Shown here: positions 16,870-25,875 of the stretch, in pieces
How the letters are laid out: each line of letters begins with the position of its first letter
How positions within the stretch are numbered: the stretch's first letter is position 1
Assembly (NCBI GenBank): GCA_035501575.1
Contig: DATJVZ010000063.1
Coordinates: 1 to 37,929 of the forward strand
Source: JAFAGX01 sp035501575
GTDB lineage: Bacteria > Acidobacteriota > Terriglobia > Terriglobales > Acidobacteriaceae
Reading direction: 5' to 3'
DNA: 37,929 bases
Notes under the pieces: model-generated
The model's database searches: none
Told to the model about the DNA's origin: nothing
Seen by the model: only the letters and a program-made list of their open reading frames with translations
Program-made: the position numbers and the translations under genes

Positions 16870-17040
16870 CTATTTCAACTTCACGAACAACAAAACAAAG
16901 ATTGCCCATACGCCAACGGTCACGGGAAACTCGACCAACTGGGCGTCCCGCATTGTGCTTCCTCGCGGCAGTGCATAGGTCAGTAGGAACATCGCCGCGG
17001 CGGTCAATATGCCCAGAATCAATTTCGCTTTCGAACTCAT
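16870..17040 (-). CDS. Mini membrane protein with two helices
   Basis: A 56-residue protein (MSSKAKLILG...) with two hydrophobic helices at about 6-23 and 38-54, joined by a short loop with charged residues (PRGSTMRDAQ). The start is supported by AGGAG nine bases before the ATG at 17040-17038, although the frame stays open upstream to 17115. Third codon positions are GC-rich, as in genuine genes nearby. It does not resemble a family I can name; its size and topology would suit a small membrane-embedded subunit or accessory peptide. It lies divergent from mbfA, with a shared upstream region of about 195 bases, and convergent with the DUF2950 gene. Confidence 0.65.
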   Translation of the reverse strand: MSSKAKLILGILTAAAMFLLTYALPRGSTMRDAQLVEFPVTVGVWAIFVLLFVKLK

Positions 17041-17234
17041 GACGGTTTGCTCCTGTGCAGGGTGACAAATCTTCCTGCGGAGTATAACGAAACATCCGCG
17101 GCTTGTGGCGGCCAATTTGGCGGGTTAATGTCTCATGGCTAGCCCGGCCAAGCCGCCTTAGGGGGAAGAACGAAGCAGGATCCTTCCGCTGTCGGGTTGG
17201 CTCTAGTTGCTCCGGCCGACTACACTATCGCCCT

Positions 17235-18191
17235 ATGAAGACCTTTGACGATTTGTCGGAGCGCGAGATCTTGGCCTTGGCGATTTCTCTCGAAGAGGAA
17301 CACGAGCGAGTCTTTGCCGATTTCGCCGACGGTCTAAAGCAGGAGTTTCCCGCCTCGGCTGCGGTTTTTGATGGCATGCGAGAGGAAGAGTCCGGCCATC
17401 GCCGGCGACTCATCGAACTCTACCGCCGTAAGTTCGGAGAACACATTCCTCTGGTTCGCCGCCAGGATGTAAAGGGTTTCGTCGAACAGAGGCCGGTTTG
17501 GCTGGTGCATCCCTTAGTCCTCGATACGGTCCACAAGACCGCCAGTTCGATGGAGGCCGAGACTCGCCGGTTTTACGAAAAGGCGGCGGCGCGCAGTCAG
17601 GACGCGAGCATTCGTCAGCTGCTCGATGACCTGGCTCAGGAAGAGCGCCACCATGAAGTGCGCGGGCAAGAGTTGCGCAAAGAGGAGCTTCCGCTCGAAG
17701 TTCGCGAGGCCGAACAGCGGGCCAGTCGCAGACTTTTTGTTCTGCAGATCGTACAGCCCGGGCTAGCCGGCCTGATGGACGGATCGGTATCGACCTTGGC
17801 GCCGGTTTTTGCCGCCGCGCTGGCCACAAAGAACAGCTGGGACGCCTTTCTGGTCGGCCTAGCGGCCTCGGTTGGCGCAGGCATCAGTATGGGGTTTGCC
17901 GAAGCGCTTTCCGACGACGGAGCTTTAACCGGACGAGGACATCCCTGGATTCGCGGGCTAGTCTGTGGGGCAATGACTGCGGTCGGCGGAATCGGCCATA
18001 CGCTGCCGTTCTTGCTGAGCAATTTCCGGGTCGCTCTGGCGGTGGCTGCCGTTGTGGTGGTCGCCGAGCTCAGCGTGATCACCTGGATTCGTCATCGCTA
18101 CATGGACACGCCGGCCTTATCGTCGGCGCTGCAAGTGGGGCTCGGAGGTATCTTGGTTTTTCTTACTGGTATTCTGATCGGCAGTTCTTAG
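17235..18191 (+). CDS. mbfA: MbfA-like membrane-bound ferritin / iron exporter
   Basis: A 318-residue fusion of an N-terminal ferritin-like (erythrin) domain and a C-terminal VIT1/CCC1 membrane domain. The four-helix di-iron site is represented by E20, the E50-E51/H55 motif (EEESGH), E107 and the E136-E137/H140 motif (EERHH). The membrane half (about 165-318) has the VIT1 signatures GLMDGSVSTLAPVFAAAL and GISMGFAEALSDDG, with about five helices. In Agrobacterium and Bradyrhizobium MbfA exports iron and protects against iron/peroxide stress, so that role is inferred here. The ATG at 17235 begins right at the family start, while the longer frame from 17103 is unsupported. No Irr/ICE or Fur-like operator was recognised upstream. 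Confidence 0.92.
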   Translation: MKTFDDLSEREILALAISLEEEHERVFADFADGLKQEFPASAAVFDGMREEESGHRRRLIELYRRKFGEHIPLVRRQDVKGFVEQRPVWLVHPLVLDTVHKTASSMEAETRRFYEKAAARSQDASIRQLLDDLAQEERHHEVRGQELRKEELPLEVREAEQRASRRLFVLQIVQPGLAGLMDGSVSTLAPVFAAALATKNSWDAFLVGLAASVGAGISMGFAEALSDDGALTGRGHPWIRGLVCGAMTAVGGIGHTLPFLLSNFRVALAVAAVVVVAELSVITWIRHRYMDTPALSSALQVGLGGILVFLTGILIGSS

Positions 18192-18513
18192 AGAGTCGGC
18201 CAAGTTAAGTCAGATCAACCAGTTAAGTTAGGCTCCGAGCGCAGGCTACGGCCTAGTGCTGGTCAAAGCGAACCAACAATTTGCTGGTGATCTGGGAATT
18301 TCCCCGCGCTGGCAACCTTGGCCGTGCCCGGGGATTCCCCAGAATTGGGCACCCTTCCCCGGGTGGACTCGCATCGTATCAAGGACGGACTGTGATCGGC
18401 TGAGGCGTCCTCGAGACCGGCTGCGGAGACGGCTTGGGGTCAGCCTTGCCATGGGCTAACCAACAACATAGAATATAAGGCACGAAGGTGTGCCACTAAG
18501 GAGCGCCCTCTGT
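18192..18513. other. Intergenic region with a GC-rich hairpin
   Basis: No gene is supported here. A hairpin at 18324-18352 pairs gtgccc with gggcac around an inner gggg-attc-cccc type stem (18330-18340). It might terminate mbfA transcription, though it lies about 130 bases past the stop codon and lacks a T-run. The last bases carry AAGGAG (18498-18503), the ribosome binding site of the GWxTD gene. Confidence 0.45.
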
Positions 18514-20307
18514 ATGTTTCAGGTAGGTGTGCGCCGAAACCTCTGGTCATTATTGTTGGTTCTAATCGTGCTGGGGTTCTCGGCTGCGGTAGTTTGCCAG
18601 CAGAATTCGGGATCCAGCAATTCCGCTCAAAGTCCGGCTCAGCCCGCTGCACAAGGTTCCGCACCGACAGCTCCCGCGGCGACAGCTCCCGCTAGCTCGC
18701 AGGGCAAAGCTGATCAGCAGGTGGACCCCCTCAAGCGTCCAATGAGCGAAAAACAGAAGCGGGAAAACGCCAAATCGCTAAAACAAGAGTTGGGAAAAAC
18801 TTACAAGAAGTGGCTCGATGAAGACGTGGTCTACATTATTAGCGACGAAGAGCGAAAGGCGTTCAAACAACTCTCGAACGACGAGGAACGAGACCAGTTT
18901 ATAGAAGCGTTTTGGCAGCGCCGCAATCCTAATCCGGACAGCGAAGACAACGAGTACAAGGAAGAGCACTACCGTCGAATCGAGTACGCCAACGAGCACT
19001 ATGCCGCCGGCGTTCCCGGCTGGAAGACCGATCGCGGTCGAATTTACATCATGTATGGAGCGGCCGACGAGATTGATTCGCACCCGTCCGGCGGAACCTA
19101 CGAGCGCCCGATGGAAGAGGGTGGCGGCGAGACTTCTACCTTCCCCTTTGAAGACTGGCGCTATCGCTACCTGGAAGGCATCGGACAAGAGGTCATCATC
19201 GAGTTTGTCGATACCTGCATGTGTGGCGAATACCACATGACCATGGACCGCTCCGAGAAGGATGCGCTGCTCTATACTCCGAACGCCGGCCTCACCTTGT
19301 ACGAGCAGATGGGCATGGCCAGCAAGACGCAGCGCTTCCAGGGGAATGGTTTAGAGCGGCTGGGAGCGGGCCCGATGGCCGCGAGCCAGCAGGCCAAAGA
19401 GTTCGACCGGTTGGAACAGTATGCCAAGTTGAACGCGCCCCCGCCGGTAAAGTTCAAAGACCTCGAGGAAGTGGTCAGCCATAAGATCAGCTACAACCTC
19501 ATGCCGTTCGATGTTCGCACCGACTTCGTGAAGGTGACGGGCGATACGGTGCTCGTGCCCATCACCATCCAGATGAAGAATCGCGATATCACCTTCCAGA
19601 ATAAGGACGGCGTCGACCGCGGTACGGTCGACATTTTCGGACGCGTCACCACTCTGACCGGAAGAGTGGCGCAAACCTTCGAAGATCCAGTGCAGGCCGA
19701 CATTCCGGCGGAGTTGCTCGCCCGGTCGGCGGAAAACTCGCAAGTTTATTGGAAGGCGCTTCCCTTGCGCCCCGGGCGTTATCGCTTGGATATCGTGGTC
19801 AAGGACGTCAACGGCGATCGTAAGGGAACCTGGAGCAAGGCCATTCTGGTGCCAGACTACGCGGACGACAAACTAGAGACCTCCTCGCTGATTGTTGCCG
19901 ATCAAATGGAACCGGTGGCGTCGAAGAATGTGGGTACGGGATACTTTGTGATCGGCGCCACCAAGGTTCGGCCGCGCGTGGCGTCTGCCGATGGCAAGCC
20001 GGCTACCTTCAAGCGCAATCAGAAGTTGAATTTCTGGATGCAAGTCTATAATCTCACCGTGGACGATAAGACGCACCGCCCATCAGCCACGGTGGAATAC
20101 AATGTCGTCAACACGGTGACCAACAAACCGATCATCCATACCGTGGAATCTACGGATACGATGGGCAATATCGGCGACCAGATCACGCTAACGAAGACTC
20201 TGGCGGCCGCTAATCTTGAGCCAGGCGTGTATCGCCTCCAGATCAAGGTGAATGACAATATTTCCAAGCAGACGGTCGATCCCACGGCAACCTTTGCCGT
20301 CGAGTAA
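18514..20307 (+). CDS. GWxTD domain-containing secreted protein
   Basis: A 597-residue protein with an N-terminal signal sequence (LWSLLLVLIVLGFSAAVVC; the Cys followed by QQNSGS could be a lipobox-like site), a Gln/Ser/Ala/Pro-rich linker (about 30-75) and a GWxTD domain. The defining motif is VPGWKTDRGRIYIMYG at about residue 170, after the typical FIEAFWQRRNPNPDSEDNEYKEEHYRRI. The C-terminal half is beta-rich with repeated immunoglobulin-like strands (PLRPGRYRLDIVVKDVNGD; LEPGVYRLQIKVND). GWxTD proteins are common in Bacteroidota and Acidobacteriota and have no proven role. The ATG at 18514 has AAGGAG ten bases upstream; a GTG at 18490 is less likely. The next gene begins 31 bases after its stop, so the two form an operon. 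Confidence 0.93.
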   Translation: MFQVGVRRNLWSLLLVLIVLGFSAAVVCQQNSGSSNSAQSPAQPAAQGSAPTAPAATAPASSQGKADQQVDPLKRPMSEKQKRENAKSLKQELGKTYKKWLDEDVVYIISDEERKAFKQLSNDEERDQFIEAFWQRRNPNPDSEDNEYKEEHYRRIEYANEHYAAGVPGWKTDRGRIYIMYGAADEIDSHPSGGTYERPMEEGGGETSTFPFEDWRYRYLEGIGQEVIIEFVDTCMCGEYHMTMDRSEKDALLYTPNAGLTLYEQMGMASKTQRFQGNGLERLGAGPMAASQQAKEFDRLEQYAKLNAPPPVKFKDLEEVVSHKISYNLMPFDVRTDFVKVTGDTVLVPITIQMKNRDITFQNKDGVDRGTVDIFGRVTTLTGRVAQTFEDPVQADIPAELLARSAENSQVYWKALPLRPGRYRLDIVVKDVNGDRKGTWSKAILVPDYADDKLETSSLIVADQMEPVASKNVGTGYFVIGATKVRPRVASADGKPATFKRNQKLNFWMQVYNLTVDDKTHRPSATVEYNVVNTVTNKPIIHTVESTDTMGNIGDQITLTKTLAAANLEPGVYRLQIKVNDNISKQTVDPTATFAVE

Positions 20308-20338
20308 CCGCAGCTTGGCTTTGCCAGGTGGTGGGTGG

Positions 20339-22033
20339 ATGTTTTCTAGGCTCGGCTTCTTGGCGATTGTTTTGGGTCTGGCCCTTCCGGCTTGGTCGGA
20401 TGGCCGGAAAGGCACCATTGCGGGCTTCGTGCGCAACGGCGAAGGCCAGCCGCAAATGGGCGCCGTGGTTGAGATCCTGGGCTTGGCCCCCCTCCAGTCG
20501 GTCTCCGCTTTCACCGACGAGCACGGTTTCTTCTCCGCCAACGGGCTGGCCGCCGGCATCTACGATATCCGAGTTTCGGCGGCATCGTATCTGCCTTCCT
20601 TCCGGGATGGCGTGGGTGTGCGTGCCGGGAGCAAGGTGATGTTGAACCTCACCTTGAACTCGCTCTTTGATGCCCTCCAAACCGTGCCGGGACACGGCGC
20701 GACGGAACAAGAAGACTGGAAGTGGGTACTGCGTTCCTCCTCGAATCGCCCCATTTTACGCGCTCTTCCCGATCCATCGGGAAAGGCTCCGCTCGGTGTC
20801 GAAGATTCTTCCAAGAGTCACGAACTGAAGGGCACGTTGTCCCTGGTGGCGGGTTCGGCTTCCGAGGGATTTGGCAGCACTTCGGATATGAACACGGGGT
20901 TCTCGGTGGAGCGCTCGATCTTCACCTCCGATCGGATTGGGCTTTGGGGCAATATCGGTTACAGCGGCATGGCCGGAGTTGCGCCCGCCTCGGTCGTACG
21001 CGCCAGCTACATCCACAAAACGGACAATGGGTCCGAGCCTGAGTTTGCTCTAACCGTGCGCAGCCTCCCGGCGACACTTCCGCTGCCCAACTCTTCCTTC
21101 CAGTCGGTGGCCATGACCACCTCCGACCGTCTCACGTTTGGCGAAGGGATTGAGTTTCGATTTGGCAGCGACTTTGAAACCGTTCAGTTCCTGGGGCATG
21201 CCACCGCAGTTCGCCCGTTCGGCTCGGCCGAAGTTCATCTTTCTCCGAACACGGTGCTCGAATACCACTATGTCACGGCGGAACCGGACGGGGAGATGGA
21301 GAAAGGCTTCGAAGCCTCGCCCCCTAATTTGAGCGAGTCACAGCCGCGGGTCAGCATGGCGGATTACAGCCCGGCGCTCGAACATGCCCATCACCAGGAG
21401 CTTTCGCTTTCCCGCCGTCTGGGCAAGACCAATCTGCAACTGGCTGCCTTCTTCGATCAAGTGACCAACCCTGCGCTGGTCGGGGTCGGCGAAGCGTCTA
21501 CGGATCAGGGCATGGTTCTACCGGATATTTATTCCGGTACGTTCACCTACCAGGGAAATGCTCTGAAGACCGAAGGGCTGCGAGTGGTCATGCAGCAAAA
21601 GCTTACCGCTAACATCACGTCAACCCTCGACTTCGCATACGGCGGCGTGCTCGACCTCGAGAATCCGAACGCGACTCTCGAGAACGTGCAGCAATTTATG
21701 GGCACGCACAACCGCCACACCGCGGCGGCCAAGGTCAGCGGCGTGATGCCTAAGACCAAGACGCGTTGGATTGCGTCCTACCGCTGGATCGATGGCCAGG
21801 CGCTTACCCCCGTCGACATGTTCAATGCCTCGCCCGGCCAGGCGGCGCCCTACCTGAATATTTATATCCGGCAGCCCGTCCCTCTAGTCCTCCCCGGGCA
21901 TGTCGAGGTGTTGATCGATCTGCGGAACCTGCTGGCGCAAGGCTACGTGCCGGTTCTCGACCAGGACGGACGTACCGTGTACCTGGTGCAGTCCGCGCGT
22001 GCGGTGCGCGGCGGCTTGAACTTCACCTTCTAG
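20339..22033 (+). CDS. Outer-membrane beta-barrel-like protein with carboxypeptidase regulatory-like domain
   Basis: A 564-residue exported protein. The signal peptide (LGFLAIVLGLALPAWS) is followed by a CarboxypepD_reg-like fold at about 20-95 (GTIAGFVRNGEGQPQMGAVVEI, then GIYDIRVSAASY). The rest is rich in alternating polar/hydrophobic strands and ends GGLNFTF, with the terminal Phe typical of Bam-inserted outer-membrane barrels. No TonB-dependent-receptor plug motif was recognised and the length is short for such a receptor, so a simple barrel or a small Oar-like protein is more likely. The chosen ATG follows an AGGTGG stretch and is placed directly at the signal peptide; the upstream extension overlaps the GWxTD gene and is unlikely. 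It probably acts with the GWxTD protein at the outer membrane. Confidence 0.82.
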   Translation: MFSRLGFLAIVLGLALPAWSDGRKGTIAGFVRNGEGQPQMGAVVEILGLAPLQSVSAFTDEHGFFSANGLAAGIYDIRVSAASYLPSFRDGVGVRAGSKVMLNLTLNSLFDALQTVPGHGATEQEDWKWVLRSSSNRPILRALPDPSGKAPLGVEDSSKSHELKGTLSLVAGSASEGFGSTSDMNTGFSVERSIFTSDRIGLWGNIGYSGMAGVAPASVVRASYIHKTDNGSEPEFALTVRSLPATLPLPNSSFQSVAMTTSDRLTFGEGIEFRFGSDFETVQFLGHATAVRPFGSAEVHLSPNTVLEYHYVTAEPDGEMEKGFEASPPNLSESQPRVSMADYSPALEHAHHQELSLSRRLGKTNLQLAAFFDQVTNPALVGVGEASTDQGMVLPDIYSGTFTYQGNALKTEGLRVVMQQKLTANITSTLDFAYGGVLDLENPNATLENVQQFMGTHNRHTAAAKVSGVMPKTKTRWIASYRWIDGQALTPVDMFNASPGQAAPYLNIYIRQPVPLVLPGHVEVLIDLRNLLAQGYVPVLDQDGRTVYLVQSARAVRGGLNFTF

Positions 22034-22184
22034 GCCGGTTCCGGAGGTAATCCGTTCGTACACTCCCTTTCGGTAACCCTCGGTAACCATCCGTTTCCGC
22101 CTACCCAGCCGTACAATGACCTTACCCGGACGGCCGTCTCCTGAATCTGGCTTGGGCCTATTGGAGTTGGTCGAAGCACCTCGG

Positions 22185-22206
22185 AATCTTCCCGGAGGGG
22201 AAGGTT
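22185..22206 (+). other. Leader hairpin upstream of TPR gene
   Basis: The arms aatcttccc (22185-22193) and gggaaggtt (22198-22206) form a 9-bp stem with one G-U pair and a ggag tetraloop. It ends 33 bases before the TPR gene ATG and has no T-run, so it is more likely a leader structure than a terminator. The purine-rich loop could mimic or mask a ribosome binding site; that is speculation. Confidence 0.4.
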
Positions 22207-22239
22207 GTCGAGAAAACCTGAGCTGGAGTTCCTAAACCT

Positions 22240-25200
22240 ATGGCTTTCGGTTTTGGCTTCAAAAAACAGAAGGTTCTCAGTACCGCTGAGAAATTCGTAC
22301 AGCAAGGCAAGCTGCAAAACGCCATTGCTGAATACGAGAAGGTTCTGAAAACCGATTCAAAGGACCTAACGGTTTTAAATACCGTGGGTGACCTCTACGC
22401 CCGTCTCGGCAATAACGACAAAGCGGTGGAGTGTTTTAAGAGCGTAGGCGATGCTTACGCTGCCCAGGGCTTCACGGTAAAAGCCATTGCGATGTACAAG
22501 AAGCTGAGTAAGCTGAAGTCCTCGCTCGAGAGCGTGCTTCGGCTGGCCGAACTCTACACTCAGCAAGGCCTGTTCAATGATGCCCGGGCTCAGTACTCGC
22601 AAGTGGCCGATGAGTTTGTGCGCGCCGGACAACTCGATCAGGCGGTGCGCATCTACCAAAAGACTCTGGAGATGGACCCGGAGAACATCTCCATGCGCAC
22701 CAAGCTCGCTGAAGTCTACTTCCGGCTGAACAGGAAAAACGAAGCCTGGCAGATCCTCAGCGCAGCCGTCGAAGCGCTGCGGGCGCGCGGCCAGCTGGCC
22801 GCCGCCGAGGAAATTTTGCAGCGCATGCTCAAGATCGACCCCACGAGCAGCTACGCCCTACGCTTGCGCGGGAGCACGGCCCTCGACGCCGGCGACAGCC
22901 AGGCGGCCATCGGGTACCTCGAGAAGGTTGCGGACTTGGACAGCAATCCGGATGGCTTGCGGACGCTGATGCAGGCCTATCTGCGGACCGGCCGCATAGC
23001 CGAGGCGGGAACCCTGGCCACGAAGCTGTTTTCGGTTCACAATGACGCAGCGGCGCTCCTCAGCTACGGGGATGCGTTGATTGCCGCGGGACAATTCGAG
23101 CCGGCGCTTACCCTCTACCAGCAGCATTCCGAACGACTGCTGGCCGCCGATTCCCGGAAGATTCTCGACACCTTGCATCCCATGATCGGCTACGTGCGCG
23201 ACAATCCCGTAGCCCTTGAAATCCTGCTCGACTTGATGCAAAAAGCCGGTGATCCCACGCATTTGACCGAAGTCTACGAGCTCCTCGGGCATGCCTGGGT
23301 ACAGGCCGGTAAGCTTGACAAGGCCCGCGATTGCTATTTAAAGCTGACCCAGCTCGAGCCCGAGAACCAGCTGCATGCTCGTAATTATCAGCAAGTCCTG
23401 AGCCGGCTCAAAACCTCCTCCGGTGGGCGGCCCATCACCCCGGAGGAAGGCGCGGTTCTGGTGGATGAGCTGGAAGCGACGGCTCCGTTTGTCGATCAGC
23501 GCTATGCCGACGATATCGCGGCCGCCATCCGCAGCGCTCTCACCGATGCCGAGCTGTTCATTTCTTACAATTTGCCCGACAAGGCTCTTCGGCCTCTGGT
23601 CGCCGTGTTGCCTTACGCGCCGCGCGACTATCGGGTGAATCAGAAACTTGCCGCCCTGCACACCCGCGCCGGACGATTCACCGAGGCCGCCGTTTGTTGC
23701 CGGACTCTCGAAGGCGTCTATCGCGAGGCCGGGTGTGCGGAAGAGGCGGACCGCTATGGGCATCTAGCGTCCCAGTATGAGGACGTTGCCGCGCTGGCGA
23801 GCGCACCAGCGCCCGTGGTTGGGTCCGCAGCTCCAGTTGTGAAGCAGACGGCGCAACCTGAATTCGGGGTTTCCCCTGAGATCGCCGGGGTCTCTACGAG
23901 CGACATATGGGCGGCGGGAACTCCGCCTGAGATAGCCTCCGGGGGGCCTTCGGCCGTGCGAGGGGCTGGTGTGCCCGGCACCGACCAGGCCGCGGGAGGC
24001 GATGGGCACCCGCAGGAGGCGGGGGAACAGGAGATTGATATTTCGGCGGACTGGGAAAGCGAATTCTCCGAAGAAGCCGACGCGGTTCCAGCCACTGTCC
24101 AACACGAAGCGAAAGCTGCAAAGTCGAAGGAAGACGCCGTCGCAGAGACCATCGAGGAGATTCGCGCCTACCTGGCCGATGGCATGATCGAAAGTGCTCA
24201 GGCTGCTTACCAGAATCTGCGAGATCTCACCTCCGATCCTAAGACGCTGTCGGCGATACACAAAGAGATCCAGAAGGCGATGGCACACGCGGCCACGAAA
24301 GAAGCGGAAGAGCTGGTCGAAAAGCTTGAGGATGAGGAAGACGCAGTTGAGGAGGAGGCTGTTGAAGAAACCGAACCGGAATCGAATGTCGAACCGGTTG
24401 GTAGGCTCGAGGCCGACGACGAGGTCGAAGCGGCGGAAGAACCCAAGAACGGCTTGGGCGCACTGGTTAAGGATCTCGAGTCCTCTGTAGGCGACGACTT
24501 CCTGCCGCGAACGGCTGCCCAAGAGGAGGAAGAGGTTGCGGTCCCCGTCGCTCGCGAGGCGGCCGCCGTAACCGCGAAATCTGTCGGTTCCCTGAACCAA
24601 TTTGTTTCTGACTTAGAGAGCTCGCTGGGCTCTGACTTCCTGGCCGATGCTCCCGTCAAACCCATGCCGCCGGTTCGACCCAGGGAGGTAGAACAGCCCG
24701 TATCCGCGGTCGCCTCGGCTCCGGCGCCGTTGGCCGCTGCTGCTGCCGCGGCAGGCGCCGGTGTTTCATCCGTCCGTCCGGTTCCGGGCTTTGCCGCTCC
24801 GGCGAGACAAGTTCCCCCCGTTGCACCGTCGCCGATGGCATCGCTGCCCATGGCAGCCCCCGAACCAACGGTCAGAGCGCCGATCGCCGAACCCAGTCCA
24901 CGGCTGGACTTGGACGGACTCTTTGGCGAGCTGCGCCAGACGCTCGACGAACATCCGGTCGAGGCAGAGGAAGATCCCGAGACGCATTACAGTCTGGGGG
25001 TGGCATTCCGCGAAATGGGTCTGCTCGATGAGGCCATCGCCGAATTGCAGAAGGTATGTAAAGCGGCCGAAAAACACGGCAATCGGCTGCCCCACATCAT
25101 GCAGACGTACACCTGGCTGGCGCAATGTTTCCTGGACAAGGGAGTTCCGGAAGCAGCCATTCGCTGGTACGAAAGGGCCCTGCAGCTGCCCAACCTGGAT

Positions 25201-25353
25201 CAGGATACGCGCACGGCCCTGCATTACGAACTGGCCTCCTGCTATGAGGCGGCTGGCAAGAAGTCCGACGCCCTCAAACACTTCCTGGAGGTATACGGCA
25301 ACAATATCGATTACCGTGACGTGGCCGAGCGCGTTAAGAGCCTAAAGTCGTAA
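22240..25353 (+). CDS. Large tetratricopeptide-repeat protein
   Basis: A 1037-residue cytoplasmic-looking protein without a signal peptide. Residues 10-520 are nearly continuous TPR units (for example KFVQQGKLQNAIAEYEKVL, AELYTQQGLFNDARAQYSQV). Residues about 525-890 form a low-complexity linker: Ala/Pro/Gly-rich, then very acidic (about 690-735, many Glu), then Ala/Pro-rich. Within it a short motif occurs twice, LVKDLESSVGDDFLP near 742 and FVSDLESSLGSDFLA near 788, which may be docking sites. A second TPR block closes the protein (about 900-1037, HYSLGVAFREMGLLDEAIAELQ). The layout suggests a scaffold that collects partner proteins. It lies 206 bases after the barrel gene on the same strand. 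Function is unknown; a role with the GWxTD/barrel proteins is inference from position only. Confidence 0.92.
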   Translation: MAFGFGFKKQKVLSTAEKFVQQGKLQNAIAEYEKVLKTDSKDLTVLNTVGDLYARLGNNDKAVECFKSVGDAYAAQGFTVKAIAMYKKLSKLKSSLESVLRLAELYTQQGLFNDARAQYSQVADEFVRAGQLDQAVRIYQKTLEMDPENISMRTKLAEVYFRLNRKNEAWQILSAAVEALRARGQLAAAEEILQRMLKIDPTSSYALRLRGSTALDAGDSQAAIGYLEKVADLDSNPDGLRTLMQAYLRTGRIAEAGTLATKLFSVHNDAAALLSYGDALIAAGQFEPALTLYQQHSERLLAADSRKILDTLHPMIGYVRDNPVALEILLDLMQKAGDPTHLTEVYELLGHAWVQAGKLDKARDCYLKLTQLEPENQLHARNYQQVLSRLKTSSGGRPITPEEGAVLVDELEATAPFVDQRYADDIAAAIRSALTDAELFISYNLPDKALRPLVAVLPYAPRDYRVNQKLAALHTRAGRFTEAAVCCRTLEGVYREAGCAEEADRYGHLASQYEDVAALASAPAPVVGSAAPVVKQTAQPEFGVSPEIAGVSTSDIWAAGTPPEIASGGPSAVRGAGVPGTDQAAGGDGHPQEAGEQEIDISADWESEFSEEADAVPATVQHEAKAAKSKEDAVAETIEEIRAYLADGMIESAQAAYQNLRDLTSDPKTLSAIHKEIQKAMAHAATKEAEELVEKLEDEEDAVEEEAVEETEPESNVEPVGRLEADDEVEAAEEPKNGLGALVKDLESSVGDDFLPRTAAQEEEEVAVPVAREAAAVTAKSVGSLNQFVSDLESSLGSDFLADAPVKPMPPVRPREVEQPVSAVASAPAPLAAAAAAAGAGVSSVRPVPGFAAPARQVPPVAPSPMASLPMAAPEPTVRAPIAEPSPRLDLDGLFGELRQTLDEHPVEAEEDPETHYSLGVAFREMGLLDEAIAELQKVCKAAEKHGNRLPHIMQTYTWLAQCFLDKGVPEAAIRWYERALQLPNLDQDTRTALHYELASCYEAAGKKSDALKHFLEVYGNNIDYRDVAERVKSLKS

Positions 25354-25436
25354 AATATTGGGATGGCTCCCTCTCATCCAGGACTTCGGCCAGGTAGTTT
25401 CCCGACGTTACTCGGTGCTCTCGTGAGGAGCACCCG

Positions 25437-25823
25437 GTGAACCTCGGCTCGAATAGCTCTGAAGACGGGGGTGCCGGAGCCTTCCGCGCCAGCGTCCAAG
25501 CCCCGAATCCCACTCGACCTCCCATGTTCTCCGATCCTTTCCCGAGAGGTTCTGGGGGTGGGTATAGCGGGTTCGACCTGTGGCTTCATCGTCTGACCGT
25601 CTTGATGTTCGTGTTTGTCTGCGCCGTGGTGGGTGTGTTGTTGGTGATTGTTCCGTGGCGGCCGGAATGGACAGACAATCGTTTCCTGCTGTCCTATCCG
25701 GGATTGCATAGTTTCATGTCCCACGGCTTTGTGCGGGGTTTGGTGAGTGGCTTGGGCTTGCTCGATATTTGGATTGGTTTCTGGGAAGCCATTCACTATC
25801 ACGAAGGACATCACGCTAAGTAG
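25437..25823 (+). CDS. Small membrane protein, unknown function
   Basis: A 128-residue protein: a Pro/Gly/Ser-rich N-terminal segment (about 1-45), one strong transmembrane helix (LTVLMFVFVCAVVGVLLVIV, about 57-76), a loop with WRPEWTDNRFLLSYPGLHSF, and a second, weaker helix (about 96-115) ending in a His-rich tail (EAIHYHEGHHAK). The GTG at 25437 has an excellent GAGGAG six bases upstream and was preferred over the ATG at 25524. I believe similar short proteins with the LSGLGLxxxWIGFxEAIHY-type ending exist in other Acidobacteria, but no function is known to me. It lies 83 bases downstream of the TPR gene and 52 bases upstream of the LOG-family gene. Confidence 0.75.
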   Translation: MNLGSNSSEDGGAGAFRASVQAPNPTRPPMFSDPFPRGSGGGYSGFDLWLHRLTVLMFVFVCAVVGVLLVIVPWRPEWTDNRFLLSYPGLHSFMSHGFVRGLVSGLGLLDIWIGFWEAIHYHEGHHAK

Positions 25824-25875
25824 TACGGACGGTTTAGGCTTCACCAATCGAAAGTCGACTTTTTAGGTTTCAACC

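Noticed and set aside
17103..17234. Upstream extension of the mbfA frame
   Set aside because: It has no similarity to the family and no ribosome binding site; the ATG at 17235 coincides with the normal protein start.
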